Position numbers and translations under genes: made by a program
NCBI GenBank assembly: GCA_013398175.1
Contig: VZRZ01000394.1
Location: 497,309-561,308 of the forward strand
Direction of reading: 5' to 3'
DNA length: 64,000 bases
From: Climacteris rufus
Taxonomy: Eukaryota; Chordata; Aves; Passeriformes; Climacteridae
The notes under the pieces: model-generated
What the model saw: only the letters and a program-made list of their open reading frames with translations
Told to the model about the DNA's origin: nothing
Databases searched by the model: none
Shown: piece after piece, positions 12,861 through 25,300 of the stretch
How positions within the stretch are numbered: position 1 is the stretch's first letter
Layout of the letters: each line of letters begins with the position of its first letter

Positions 12861-15800
12861 CTTAGAACTACTGACTTTACTTGTGCTTTGCAGTGCCTGG
12901 TAGGATGGGTCCAACTTGCCTCTTGTTTTTCCATGTTTAAATGGGATGTCAACCTGTTGCCTTTGCTTTGGATTCACAACAACACTGGAAACTACAAATT
13001 AAATTCTTCTGTAATAAGAATCCACAATGAGACTGTTGTGGAGACTTCACGGCAAGGAACAGAGCGTTTTCTTAGCATGCTTCATTTAATCTCAGGGAAA
13101 GGGTAATGCTGAGAAGGAACATCAGAAAATGATGGCTGTCACAAGGAAATTTTTTGTCAAGTTACATTTATGGCTGAATTTTGGAGTGCCTCACATTTTA
13201 TCTTATTTCTAAAAGTCTTTATTCCCTTTGTGTTCTCTTCAGTAACAAGTAATGGGAGCAGTGATAATGTTTCAGAGTCTGAGAAAAAAGGCTCACTTTA
13301 GCTTTCATTGCCACTAGCTCTCTACAGAAGAAAATGAGATAACACTATATAGATGTATTTCTTAGAAAGCAACTAAGCACTACCAGACTCTCCTTTAAAG
13401 TAATTTTATTTCTGGTGATAAGTTAAACATTTTCTCTGTCTATTTGCCATATGGAAGTCCTTTGGCTGACTTTGTTAATCATTCACTCTTCAGCTTGGAG
13501 TTAATTGTTTACTAACTGTTAAGTTGTGTGCACAAAAAAAATGCCTTTGGGCTCTTAAATCAGTGGGAATATCTCACTAGAACAACAGAGATATGCCTAG
13601 TGCGGCTACCTGAGTGTGCAGATCTCACAGCTCCAGGCTACACTGCTTCTTCTCTGGGGATGGAGTGGGGTTACACTCCTGTCTGCTGGTTAAAGTGGAC
13701 CCACACCACTCACAGACAAATGCTCACATAGGGGTGCTGCAGTGCCTTGGCTGTATTTCCAGTTGTTCTGCAATTCAAGCACAAAACCATCTAATGACTC
13801 TTCTCTGAAAACGATGGGTTTGGTCTTTTCACAAGAAAGGGTTTATAGGAGCTAAATTTAACATAGAGATGGATTCTGTCCACCCTGGAAGCTGTGAGCT
13901 GCTTCAACACAAATTACACTGGTTCTGCTAGCCAAATTTCCAGAATGTCTCAATATATGGTTGGCAGGACAGTAGCCATATTTCCACACTCGATACCCCC
14001 TTCTTCTTGTTCAACAGGAGCAATGGATTTTGTGAAGTATACCAAAACTTTTGCAATTGTTTAATACCCAAGAATGAACAGCTAGCAGATTATAACTAAT
14101 ATGGACCAAATTTGCACTAGAACAGGCAACATTCAAGTGGAAGCCTTTGGCAGGTCTTGCTGAGTCTGTGAGCTAGCCCTGAATAGACAGAAGAAAAAAG
14201 ATGAACCTCAAAGTGATGGCTTGGGGTAGCTTTAGGGCTTGCACAGAATTCAAGCACAGGCAGGAAGGAACATAAAAATAGAAGCACAGAGACACATTAG
14301 TCTCTGCAGTCCAGGTACAACTGCATTCCAGTTTAATGGCCCTGCATTCCCATAGGAACCACCTAGCACTAGGTGCCAGATACCCATGTCAGCTGCAGGA
14401 CTTAATGCCTGAGTGACAACAGTGCAACCAGGATGAGGCTCTGGCCCTGTGTCAGCCTCTCCAGTCTCATCTAACTTGCTGACAAACCTGGTTAGTTTTC
14501 TAGAGACACATGGCTGATTTACTCCAGCAATTTAATAAAAACATGGTTTTGAGTGACTGCTAATGGGATCGCCCAAGATAGGTTCAGCTGCTTAGTGTGG
14601 GTTACAGTTTTACTTGCAAACACAATAAGCATGGAAATCTATCCAGGATGACATACAGGAAAACATTACAATCTCCCTCATAAGACAAGCAAGGTTTTTA
14701 TATGCATTTAATATAAACATCTTGGTTTCAGCTGGTTTCTTGCTACAATTTTCTGCTTGTGTTTGTTCCAGCGAAACTTATTTTTCCATTGTAATTTTTC
14801 AATTTGTTTCTGGCATCAGCAGTGTGCAGGAACAAAATAATAAAGATCAGAAAAGACAATCTCTTTCCTCCTCCCCCACTAATTTTACCTCGCAGAAAGT
14901 TCAGTAAGGTTTACCCCTCCCGTTTGCACAGCAAAGACTTGAACCAGCCCATGCTGGTGTAGTGAAATGAATCAGATTCTATGGCAGGCTGCTCCCAGAT
15001 ACCAGGGTTATCAAGTGCAATTTTACCATCTAATTAGCAGAGGATTAAACACTGCACCTCGCTGAGGCAGTTGATCTGCTCTCGCCAGAGGGGTTTTACC
15101 ACCTGTGTAGGGTAAGAAGTCTTTTTTCTTGCTCCACAGCAGGTAAAATCACTCCATGGAGAAATAATGAAGCCTCAGCCACTGTGTCCACCCATCCTTG
15201 ATTTAGGCTGTTCATTTTGGAATAGTTCTGCCAACAGATGGGGTTTGCAAGCATCATGTAGCAGAGAAATGCTCATCTAGGCTGTCTGTTCACTGCCGTG
15301 GTCTGTGGATTGTGGCAATGGACAGATTCTAGCACGGAAATTCCTGCTCTCCCTTCCCACCCAACCTTCCCTCACAGATACATGACCACTTCTGCTAAGC
15401 CACAGTTCTCAGTGGTTTATACATAAATCAGCACCATTGTTTTGGGTCTGCTGGATTTCATACATTATTTGTGGAGACAAAAAAAAAAAAAATCCCAATA
15501 AACAGAAAATCAGCACCCTATTTTTGAGAGTTACACTTGCAGAAAAAGGATTGGAAATTCCTAAAGCCTCTGATTTGAGCAGTGGAGGAAGGTCAGTGGG
15601 CACACAGAGAGGCTGGCCAAGATTTTATCAAGCTCTAAACCCAGTGCTACAAACTAGATCACCCTGAACAGTGGAGAAGAGAAAGTAGAGAAGGTGAGAA
15701 AGGAGCCTTGACCCTTCCAGAGGAAACATGTCTCCTCTCATGCAGTCAGAGTACCTGATCTCCTTCCTTCTGAGGCTCTCATCCCAAGTGGGTTGACAAT

Positions 15801-17143
15801 AATTTCTGTAGCTTGTGAAAGGCTGAATCCTGTCACGGCAGGGGACTATTTTCTTCCAAAGAAATGTTTGTATTCCTAAGACTGACTTCTGAAGCCATCT
15901 TTTAAGTACATGTCTTCCCTGGGGGGTTGGCACTACTGGAGATATGTGGGTGCAAACACCTAGCCTAGGCATGTTTTGAACTATCATGTGTGAATATGGC
16001 TTGCCCTGCAGGCAATGATTGATCCCAAAGAGATGTGTCTTTTAGAGAACAGACGCTTTGTGAAGACCTTCTTACTCCCCTTGTCCTGTCCTTCACTGAA
16101 TAAAAAGTCCCATTAATAGCCTTCAGTGAATAAAAGGCTAGTTGATGTACCTATTGACTCTTGCTGTCTTCCTAGCAGTTTGGTTTTCTACCAAAACCTT
16201 GATTCTAGTTTATTTTAATATAAGATGCTCTCTGTGAGCACCAGGCAGTGTCCAACCTGAATGCGACCAGGGGACGCGAAAGAAGAATTGGCACAGAGAC
16301 AAAGCAAAGAGAAATACAGTACATTAATTCACTGTGGAAGCTTTTGCATCCATAGAAGAGCTGCCTAATTGCTCCAAATGATCCAGTTCTGCAGCCTGAA
16401 AGCAAGCCTGAAGCCTTGGCTCCCAGTGTCTCCACAGGTTTGCAGTGCAACAAACACTGTTGCTAACAGGCTGTGCATGCCCACCTGCAGGGCATTTGCT
16501 CAGCTTTTTTATATTAGATGGCATCTTAGGTAGGAAAATCAGAATACATGGGTCTGCTTCACAGCTCGAGCTCAGGGAATCAAAATTTCCCATGCCTTTT
16601 TTTTAGGCATGTGATGAAAATCATCTTTCTCTGCTTCCTTGACATTAACTCTTCAGTTAGTAAAACTGTTGCTTATCAAATGTAATGCTAGTCCTGAGAA
16701 AATCATGCAATTTTCTTTTTGTCATAAATAGAAGCAGCTTTCTTGTCTCTTCTTCCCTTTCTCTCTCAGATCATTTACGGCTTGACAGCATCAAGGGTTG
16801 GCTGAGCACCCCCAATCCACCATAGCCAGTGGATGGAAGGCCTCCAGCACCTCAGAGGACCAGTCCTTGAGTTCCCATTTATGTCTTATGAACCACACAA
16901 AGAAAAGAAGGGCAAGTTGCGAGATTAAGTGATGCTTATTTCCTCCAAAACCCACAACTTTTAATAAATTATGAGCTACTTTTGTCCATTAATTCTTTGC
17001 AGACATTCAGACGAGTTTGGAAGAAAATGAACATCCTTGAAAACCATATGAATCAACGCCAGCATTTGGTATACATCACACCCTTGACTCAAGCTATAAC
17101 ATGCATGGCAAGCCCAGACCTTGACAGAAAAGTAAACACTCAC

Positions 17144-17230
17144 CTTTCTTGGTTTCACTTTGTCATGGTAGTCATATTGAAAAATTCCCTTGTAGCTAAG
17201 TCCTAACCACCACGGAATTCCCTGCTTGTC
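17144..17230 (-). CDS. FRMD4A: FRMD4A internal exon, start of FERM F3 lobe (residues 188-216)
   Basis: This 87-base phase-0 exon encodes DKQGIPWWLGLSYKGIFQYD then YHDKVKPRK. The acceptor is CTCTTCCAG and the donor is GTGAGTG. It forms the first strands of the PH/PTB-like F3 lobe. It is the best discriminator between paralogues: FQYDYHDKVKPRK agrees with FRMD4A as I recall it, whereas FRMD4B has an altered stretch (GQYD.QDKLKPRK). A 14.5 kb intron separates it from the next exon. Confidence 0.95.
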
Positions 17231-18409
17231 CTGGAAGAGAAAACAGAGGGAGTTATATTGAATAGGATGGGGAAATGTTGGAGATTTTCTGTGTTGTTGC
17301 TCAAGATGAAGATTTGTTTCTAAGTTAATATCTTCGAATGGGTGTTGTTGAATTTCCCCCTGCTGGGTTCCTTCAAGTCACAAAGCTCCATGGTGTTTAG
17401 GACAGATCTGTTTCACTTTTGGCCGTGACATATAAAACAATTTAAAATACATCACATGTGATCAAGTTACTCAAAATGCTGTCAGGGGAGGTAAGGAGGT
17501 TTGACATGGGTCCCTTGTGCAGTGGTGCATCCTCTTTCTCTCCCCTGTAAATTATTCAGTCTGAACACTCAAGAGTTTGGAGAGGAAGGATAGTGAATCA
17601 CCCAGCTGACTTGAATTATGTGGAGGGATTTTAGCATTAGTCTTGAAAATGCAGCAGTAATGGGATCTGAGAGCTACCAAGTGATAAGGTCTGACAGGCT
17701 TGGACCCAACTGCTTTGTGTCTGAGTGTGCAATAAAATGGCCTTATGCAGTAATGGCTGATATCTGATCCCAGTCTCTGCAATTTACTGAGCTGAAGTCC
17801 TCAATGAAATTACATCTGTTCTTTTAATGTGATAGAGAATGGCAGGGTAAAACACAGCAAAAACAAAACCCCCACGTCAGGCAGAAGCAAAGCCTGTTAT
17901 GGGCAGTATTTGCTGCCTCACTGTTGCTCACTGCTGCTTATTGATCATGGGAAGCTCACTGGAATGGCTCTCAAGTGTTTGCAGGCTTGAATATCCAACC
18001 CAAACCACCAGATTTTTCTTGATCTAGAGTAGTCCAAGAGATCTGGATGCAAAGGGTGTTGGGGAGATCCTGTCCTCTGGGAAAAGATGAGGCTATTGCT
18101 TTTTCAAAATAATACACCTTATTATTACATCCTATTAACAGGAATAAACTAGAAACTCATCTCTTGAGACAGGTACAGTCAGATATTTGTGTTTTTATGG
18201 TACCCCATGTGTGCAAGACATTACAGATGTATGAAAAACCATATGATCTGTGCACAGAGATAATGATGAAGCACATCAAAATTTCAGGGGCGATAAATGG
18301 GGGAATACACTCTGGGGAATGTGGATCTAGTTTGCTTTATATGTTTATTGATTTCTCTACTTAAAAAAAAACAAAACAAACCTACACAGCTGGTCAGGCA
18401 GAGAAGTAG

Positions 18410-18432
18410 TAATAATAATAATAATAATAATA
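18410..18432. repeat. (TAA)n microsatellite
   Basis: About seven and a half uninterrupted TAA units follow GAGAAGTAG. It is a simple trinucleotide repeat in an intron with no visible role. Confidence 0.95.
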
Positions 18433-18726
18433 GACTGGACATTTTGGTGATAAATCATTAGACAAAAGAAATGAGGGATTTCATGAGTACCTGCATGGAA
18501 TACACACAGTTAGAAGTGGGGAGCTGTTTGGGGAATGTGTTATCTATCTCTAGAGTACAGGACAATGTTCTGGCATTAAAAAGATGTACAATCTCTGTAT
18601 CCATCCACACATCTCATGTGAGGGGAGCTGCAGTATGCAGGTCAAGGCTGGCCCTAGTTAGTTGTTCATGGATCTGCCAGCTGGGAGAAGTCTGACCTCC
18701 TGGAGCTACAGAAAAAAACACTGTGT

Positions 18727-18750
18727 GATGCTTTCAAGAGTGAAAGCATC
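18727..18750. repeat. Perfect inverted repeat (10-base arms, 4-base loop)
   Basis: GATGCTTTCA is followed by AGAG and then its exact reverse complement TGAAAGCATC. In RNA the stem could be lengthened by G-U pairs between the flanking TGTG and GTGT. It is too short for a microRNA precursor. Confidence 0.85.
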
Positions 18751-19064
18751 GTGTCTGCCAGAGATGTCTGGCTTGTCCCTTTGGTGGTGGTTCACTGGCA
18801 TTGCCAGGCTGCTGCTTGTGCACTGAATGCTCCAGCACAACAGGACTGCAAGAGTTTTATCTCCAAGAACAGGATTTTCCTCTTTGGAGCTGTATTTACT
18901 AAACATGCACACGCAGTTGGAATAAGTTTATCCTACCACAGGAAGTGAAACGAGACTTTGGAGCAGTGTATTGTATTCTGAAGGCAGGATGGCTGTTTGT
19001 GCCTCTCTCCCTCCCTCTCCAACAACAGTTTAATTCAGTGAAGGACCTTTCTTGTAGCACGTAC

Positions 19065-19122
19065 CTTTACTGCGTAATAATGCACTCCATATGTTGGGAG
19101 GGATTCTACAATGCTCATGTAA
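19065..19122 (-). CDS. FRMD4A: FRMD4A internal exon, F2/F3 junction (split N168, residues 169-187)
   Basis: This 58-base exon begins with T, which completes AAT (Asn). It encodes YMSIVESLPTYGVHYYAVK in phase 0. The acceptor is GTTTTGCAG and the donor is GTACGT. The ESLPTYGVHYY stretch is the characteristic linker of FERM proteins leading from F2 into the PH/PTB-like F3 lobe (compare the P-x-YG-hydrophobic pattern found across the family). The join to DKQGIPWW in the following exon matches FRMD4A. Confidence 0.94.
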
Positions 19123-19330
19123 CTGCAAAACAACACAGAAGAGAATAACATGTCTGAGAAGCTGAGAGGATGATCTGAAAAAAACTTTAAGAAATAATTA
19201 TGTACCTAAATACTTAAAAATGAAGCATTGCATGAGATGGGAAACACAGTTACATATTGTACTTACAGTCCTGTATAAATACTTCCTAATAAAACAAAGG
19301 ACACAAAGGAATCACTCTTACTTCACTTAC
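19123..19330 (-). other. FRMD4A: FRMD4A intron, 208 bases
   Basis: The short intron between the exons at 19331-19396 and 19065-19122, with GTAAGTG donor and GTTTTGCAG acceptor. It contains nothing else recognisable. Confidence 0.93.
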
Positions 19331-19396
19331 TTCACAATTGCTTGACCTCTTGTCTGACCATTTAGTTTCTTGTAATGTTCAATGACTCGATCCTCA
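19331..19396 (-). CDS. FRMD4A: FRMD4A internal exon, FERM F2 lobe (split C146, residues 147-167, split N168)
   Basis: This 66-base exon begins with T, which completes TGT (Cys). It encodes EDRVIEHYKKLNGQTRGQAI and V, then AA of a split Asn codon. The acceptor is CCTTTCCAG and the donor is GTAAGTG. It covers the last part of the F2 helical lobe. Only 208 bases separate it from the next exon, the shortest intron visible in the gene. Confidence 0.94.
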
Positions 19397-22300
19397 CTGG
19401 AAAGGAAAAAATTGGATGTTTTATATAATGGCATTATCAGGACTAAGAATCTTTTCAAAAGCTGAAGAGATACTTCTGTTAACACAGCTACTGGCTGATG
19501 GAATCAAAAGATGCCAAGCAAAACCTTTAGATGAGGGGATTTGGTGTAGACTAGGGTAAACAAAGGGGGAGTCACAGACTGGGAATAAAAATGGTTCTCT
19601 AAGAGTTGGTTTTCTCATAGAACCCTTTTTCCTCATAAACATGGTGCCTACTTGTACAGACTTTTCCCTCTCTACATTCCTTCCTTATCTACAAATGATG
19701 CCCATGATATTACACTGTGGGCAAATAGAATTGTGTTGGAGCTGCTCAAGATCTGCTTTGCCCTGAGTGGTGCAACTTCTTTTGAAGACCACCATGAAAG
19801 GTGGACAAAACTGTCAGAAATTGGTGTCCAGAAGAGTCACAGATCACTCCTCACTGCAACTGCGTAGCTGCAGGTGCACTAGTGGAAGTACTCTGGAGCA
19901 ATTTCTCTCTCTGGGAGCTGAATTTCTAGTGTACACAGAGGCAACAGTATCAGCTGGTTGGACAGTGACTGGGGATACTTCCAGGGCACTCAAACCTGAG
20001 TCTCTTTACTGTTAAAGTACTTGTGTGCCTTTGCTTACTTTTGGATTATACCAACTTGCATTCCCCCAGTCAACTCCTGGCTATGCGCTGGGAGTTGGCA
20101 TGAGCTGGGGCCCATTCCCAACAGCTCTTTGGGGGCTGAGATCATTTCATGTTAGAGAAGACATGAACAATGTCATCATGTGACCCAAGGTGAACCATGG
20201 AGACTGTTCCACAGCAGTGGGCCTGTGTGTCAGAGAAAAATTCTGAGTGTGTGCCTATACACAGTAGACATGGAGCACCCAAGAGACCAGCATAACCCAA
20301 ATAACAGATTGAGAGAAATCTGTAAGTTCACTTTAAAAGAATTTCATTCATTCTTCTCCAGTGAATGGGCAGCAGGAAGAGCACAGAACCAGAGCTATCT
20401 GATGCACACAATCAGCTGTGCCAGCAAGGTCACAGCATGGCAAAGTATAAGCCAAGGATCCAATGGGATGCACACAGGACCAGGTCTGGTTATGCTGGTA
20501 TGACAGAACACTTAAGTCCTCAGGTTTAAACCCGATTTCTTACTCTGCTGAGTCCCCTGGAGATACTGCACAGACCTTGCCAGCCCAAGAGGAGGGAAAC
20601 TTAAACTGCCTCTCTGCCAGGTTTGTGCCCTCCCCACCTGGCCCTGCATAAGCTTCCAGCAGTGCTGGGTGTCTATCCCATGCCATCACACTGCATGTGG
20701 TTTAGGCCAATGTGAGCTGGCATTCCTCCCTCCCTGCATTTCCTAGGGCCAGCATGACCCCCTAATGGGGCCTTTTGGGTGTCCACCACGGGGTAATCCT
20801 TTCCCAGGCAGAACTGAGGCCATTTGTATTGCCAGACAGCGAAGGAGCACAGCAGTGTGGGATGATGTGGTAGATGACCTCACTGTGACTGTTCAGAGAT
20901 GCCCACTGGGACTTTGTGGAAAACTGCAAAGCATTTCTCTAGCTTGGCTAACATGATTGCATCTTCTCCTTGCCGCTTACCCCATTTGCAGCCCTGTGCC
21001 AGCGAGGACTGAATCTCTTTTAGAGAGCCAGAATCTCTGGAGCCAGACCATCTTTTAGAAAGAAAGGGCACAGGGAAGCCGAGAATTGTGCAGCCCTGAC
21101 AATGCAGAGAGAAAGGGAGAGAAGCAGGAACACCACTGTATGCAGCACAGAGCAATTCAGAGACAGTCTGTGAGACTGTCAGCAGGGCCAGCTGTTCCCT
21201 CACAAGCCTGTCATTTATCTGAGAGTAACTGCTTTCCTTAGTCACCAAGTATCTTCCCCCATTCATCCTGCAGAAATAAAAAGGCCCTTTTTGGGGCAAG
21301 GTGCAGTGATGTTCCACCAGCAGGTCACAGCAGGTACAGGGTGCTGACTGAGCCAGTGACAAATTACATGGGTAAAGGAATGGTCCAGCTCTCCTGTCAA
21401 ATCTGTCAGAGTAATTTTAATGCTTAGGAAATTATCTGTAAACTGTAAATTCTACAGCTATGAAACCATACTCAGCACACTGCTCCAAGCAAGTACCACA
21501 GATGTTATGGGTGTGCACATGAAGGCAGAGCCCGGGTCTCCTGCCATGATTATCGTAAACAGGATTACTTTTGGAGCAATAACTGAATTACATGAGTGTT
21601 CAGTGTTGGAAGATCTCCAAAAAACATCATTCTTAATAAAAAAGATAGACAGAGAGGGCTTACAGCCCTTTGAAATTACCTCTTAAAGCCATGATTACAT
21701 GTGGATGCAATTCCTCTGTCTCAGACAGGAACAAACCAGGAGTGACTTCTCAGAAAACAATGGAGTTTCTCCAGTGGAAAACACTCCTGGCTTTATTTTC
21801 CACTTTGTGCAGTTTATTGCACAGATCAAGCTCTCATATTGCTTCCATTCAAGTAAAGGATAGATGTACCTGTACATGATGATTATCTGACATGATTCCG
21901 GATGTGCTCTGCTTTCTTACAAATGATTATTATAAAATTATTTATATGTTCCTAGACCATACCCCTTGGGTAGGGAAGCCAATCGATGGCCCATTTCCTT
22001 CAAAAGGGCAGATCAGATGTCAGGGGGTCTTCCTGAACAGCAGGACAAATAGTTATGTTCTTAACCCATCCTCAAAGTGTGGGATTGTCCAGGCTTTACC
22101 CAGTCCTCCTAAACAAATGCAGTCAATGCTACGCCTCCATTGCTCTGTTAGGAAACTGATGACCTTCCTTTGTATAATGTGTTTTGTGGCCTACAGATGC
22201 TAGGCACTAGATAAGTATGATCTTTGTTTCTTCTTTCATTTGACAAAAATTATAAAGCCTGAATTATCAATCAAGCCATATTTAAGAGTGGGATGTGAGG

Positions 22301-25300
22301 CCTTTCACCTTTCTGCAGCACTGAGCTTGTCACTGGGGAAAGTAACATGCATTCCAGAGCATGATTCATCCAATCTATTTAGGATGGATTCCTTGGGAGG
22401 AGGTTACTCTTGCTTCTCTCCACTGACAGCAAAGGGAGCTAAGGGCACCTAGCTCAGATGGAGAGGTCCACATCAGGAAAACATTCATGGTCAGAACAAT
22501 CCCACCCCAGATGTGTGACAGTCCCTCCTGTAACAATTCTTTGAACTTCCTTTTCCTTCCCACCGCCCTGCACAAGGATCATCCAACACAGAGGTCACTT
22601 TCTGCATCCAGCTCTGGGTTGGAGGGTTAAGCCCAGCACGTGCCAGAGAAAAAAAAGCAAAATCATTCATGGGTCAGAAGGGGCATTAGCAGAGCCTATA
22701 AACATGCTCCCCTATCATTTCAGCTGTTCATCTCAGGGCAGCTGCCATGCTGCTATTGACAGCTGGGAGAGTGCTGGGACACTGCTGGGACCACCAGCTG
22801 ACATCTGCTTTCCCCCTGCTCTGCCTTGTTGCTGTGCTGGTGACACAGAGACTCATTCACAGTGCAGGGCTGGTAGAGGATGCTTAACTCATGTGGAGAC
22901 ACGGGGGCTGCCAAAGCACTACTGTCTGTTTGCCAGCTCATAAAACATTCCCCCCAAAGCTGCAGATATTAATACATGGATGATATCCTGCAGCAGACAA
23001 GTCTGATAAAGATCTTCAGAACTAACAAGAAATCCCTCCTGTCCCAGCAGCTTACAGAACTGCAGGCAGACAATTTGCAAGCAAATGCAGGCCTTGAGTT
23101 TCTCATCATCAGATCCAGATTTTCACAGTTAGTTGTTCCCTCCCTCTTTTCCCATCACACTAAGCTGTTTTAAATAGCTGTCCACTCATTGCTATTCCTT
23201 AGTGTTGTTCTGTTTCTAACCTGATTTGTCCATTTTGATTATATTCCTGAAATAATAATGACTTTATTTACAGTCATATACTGTCCCACTGAAGCCGCCA
23301 GCACCCCTTACGCCAAGAGACCAAGAGCAGGACCAGAGCCGCAGGTCTCTACTTCTCTCTGAAGTAGAGAAAATCACTAAATAGTGATTTGCAGCTCATA
23401 TTTTCAGAGGTGGATTTTCTGACAACACTGATGCTTTGGGTTGCTAAAAACAAGCTTGCATTCAAAGTCTGTGGGAACCTGGGAGAAATTGATCTTCCCC
23501 CTGGTCTGTGGAAAATCCCATTCTAGCATCCACTTTTGTGCTATGCATCTCCACTTGGCCTGATCATTGACAGCCCAGTACTGGCCAGGCTTTTTGGGGT
23601 GGATCTGAATTGAGAAAAAATGCAATGACAGTGTCTGGAAAGGAGCACTGTGAGTTAATACATTTCTAAAGGTTCTCTCCAGTCTCTGTGATTAGTGTCA
23701 TGTCTGTTTTCCTGCATAAGCAAGAGAAATCAAAACTCAGGGCCCCAGCTCCTGGACCATGTGAGAGGACCAGCAGCTCAGCTTTCCTTTAAAAGCAAAA
23801 GAAACACAAACCACCCCACCAAAAAGTCCCTTCTTTCTTCACCAGTAATCAGTGATGCCAAAAGATGCTTGAGAACAGGAAGTGCAACTGATTATTCTGA
23901 ACCTGTAGAATGCTGGAAATGGCAACTTGATGATATAAAAATTACAACCTTCAACTTTGTTGTGATGCCTATAAACCTTCAGGAAGAGAATACAGTGAAG
24001 GGAGAGGCCTACAAGGGAATGAAACCAGGAGACTCCATGAAGGTGGAGTCAAGCATAAACTGTGCTGATTTAAGAATCCAGGATTCATCCCACAGGTCTT
24101 ACTACATTTGGTAGGTGCAACAGCTGATGTTTTTTCATGGTGTGTGATGGAAATGTTCTATTATCTCATGCAGATCTATTATAGCATCTTGTCAGTGGTA
24201 TCACCATATTTACTTCATTATCCATTTTATTATCTCTTAATCCATTTCATCTCAAAAAAAAATAATCCAAAGATATTTTGTTTGTTTATTTTAGACTAAC
24301 TAGAGCCATTACCCATCCCACCTTTAATGTATTAAAAGTTTCTTTCCAGTGTTGAAGATTCACTTTTTACTGCTTGCGCTAATGCTGAAGAACTGCAGCA
24401 TAAAACTGATTGCACACAGAAAAAGTCAGGATGAAATCTGCATCCAGCACATAATCTGCATGAGATACAGAAGTGTCAGAGAACACAGTTTTAAAAATCT
24501 GCTCCCTTAAATCACTGAAGTTTGATCTGTACTTGTGAGGCTTTTTGTCTGATTCACCAACAGATGCTTCCTGAGAGCATTAAGTGTTTCAGAGGGTGTT
24601 TAGGAAAAAGCCACCATTAAAAAATAATGAACTACTAATGTTAAAGAGGTCTGAGACCTTGTTACTGACATGAAATCACAAGGGAGTCACAGGACTGTAG
24701 CCTCTGATTTTATTACCCCATTGGCAACACCACCTTCCCAACCTGTGACCTGTTCTCAGTCACATGAGACCCCCCACAAAATTAAGTGCAGCTGCAAGTG
24801 TTGTACCTTGTGTATACATGCAAATACTCACATTCTGAGCATGAGGATTCTACATGGCTCTTCTTGCTATGTGGGCACTTTAATAAGGCCTCAGACCATG
24901 TTGTTGCTGAAGGGTCAGATTTGCCTTCCCTGTCAATGCCCACTTGTTCCCACCACTCCTCTTGTGATGGCTTTTAGCTTGAGCACCAAGTCAATCAGCC
25001 AGGCCACTGGAAATGTACTGCTTCTGAGTGTGTGGAGTAGTTTTTGGAAAAAGAAGAAATGCTCCAAAGAGGAAGACCATTCTTCTTCTATGAAATGGCA
25101 GCCTACATTTATCATTTTTCATAAAGATTTGATTTGGTGCTTAGGGAGAAACACTGGGAGATTATGGTGATTCATAGTTTTTGTGTCAGTGATCCTAATT
25201 TCAGCTGGAGATTCCGAATCTCTCCTGATATTCTCAGAAAGTGATTAGGAGATCTCACAATGAGCTTTGCCTGTGGTTCGACATGACGTACAGTTAATTC

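Larger units (their letters stand above)
2638..17143 (-). other. FRMD4A: FRMD4A intron, 14.5 kb
   Basis: This is the largest complete intron in the window. It holds the outer part of the CpG island at its acceptor end, a T-rich tract at 4028-4062, a CR1 3' fragment near 7870, an A-rich tract near 8886, a possible old repeat near 8460-8570, a candidate conserved element at 12540-12860, and a possible poison exon at 10692-10743. No other coding evidence was seen; the many short open frames show no recognisable domain or consistent splice context. Confidence 0.85.
17231..19064 (-). other. FRMD4A: FRMD4A intron, 1.8 kb
   Basis: Bounded by a GTACGT donor and a CTCTTCCAG acceptor on the minus strand. 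It contains a (TAA)n microsatellite at 18410-18432 and a perfect hairpin at 18727-18750. No other gene or mobile element was recognised. Confidence 0.9.

Noticed and set aside
16220..16320. Possible fragment of an avian LTR (TGCGACCAGGGGACGCGAAA region)
   Set aside because: CpG-bearing and unusual for the intron, but no terminal motifs or repeat partner were visible.
16591..16611. CATGCCT / AGGCATG inverted repeat around a T run
   Set aside because: Arms of only seven bases around a homopolymer are expected by chance in a window of this size.
24670..25170. 166-codon plus-strand frame
   Set aside because: No domain, and no sign of a gene around it; treated as a chance frame in an intron.
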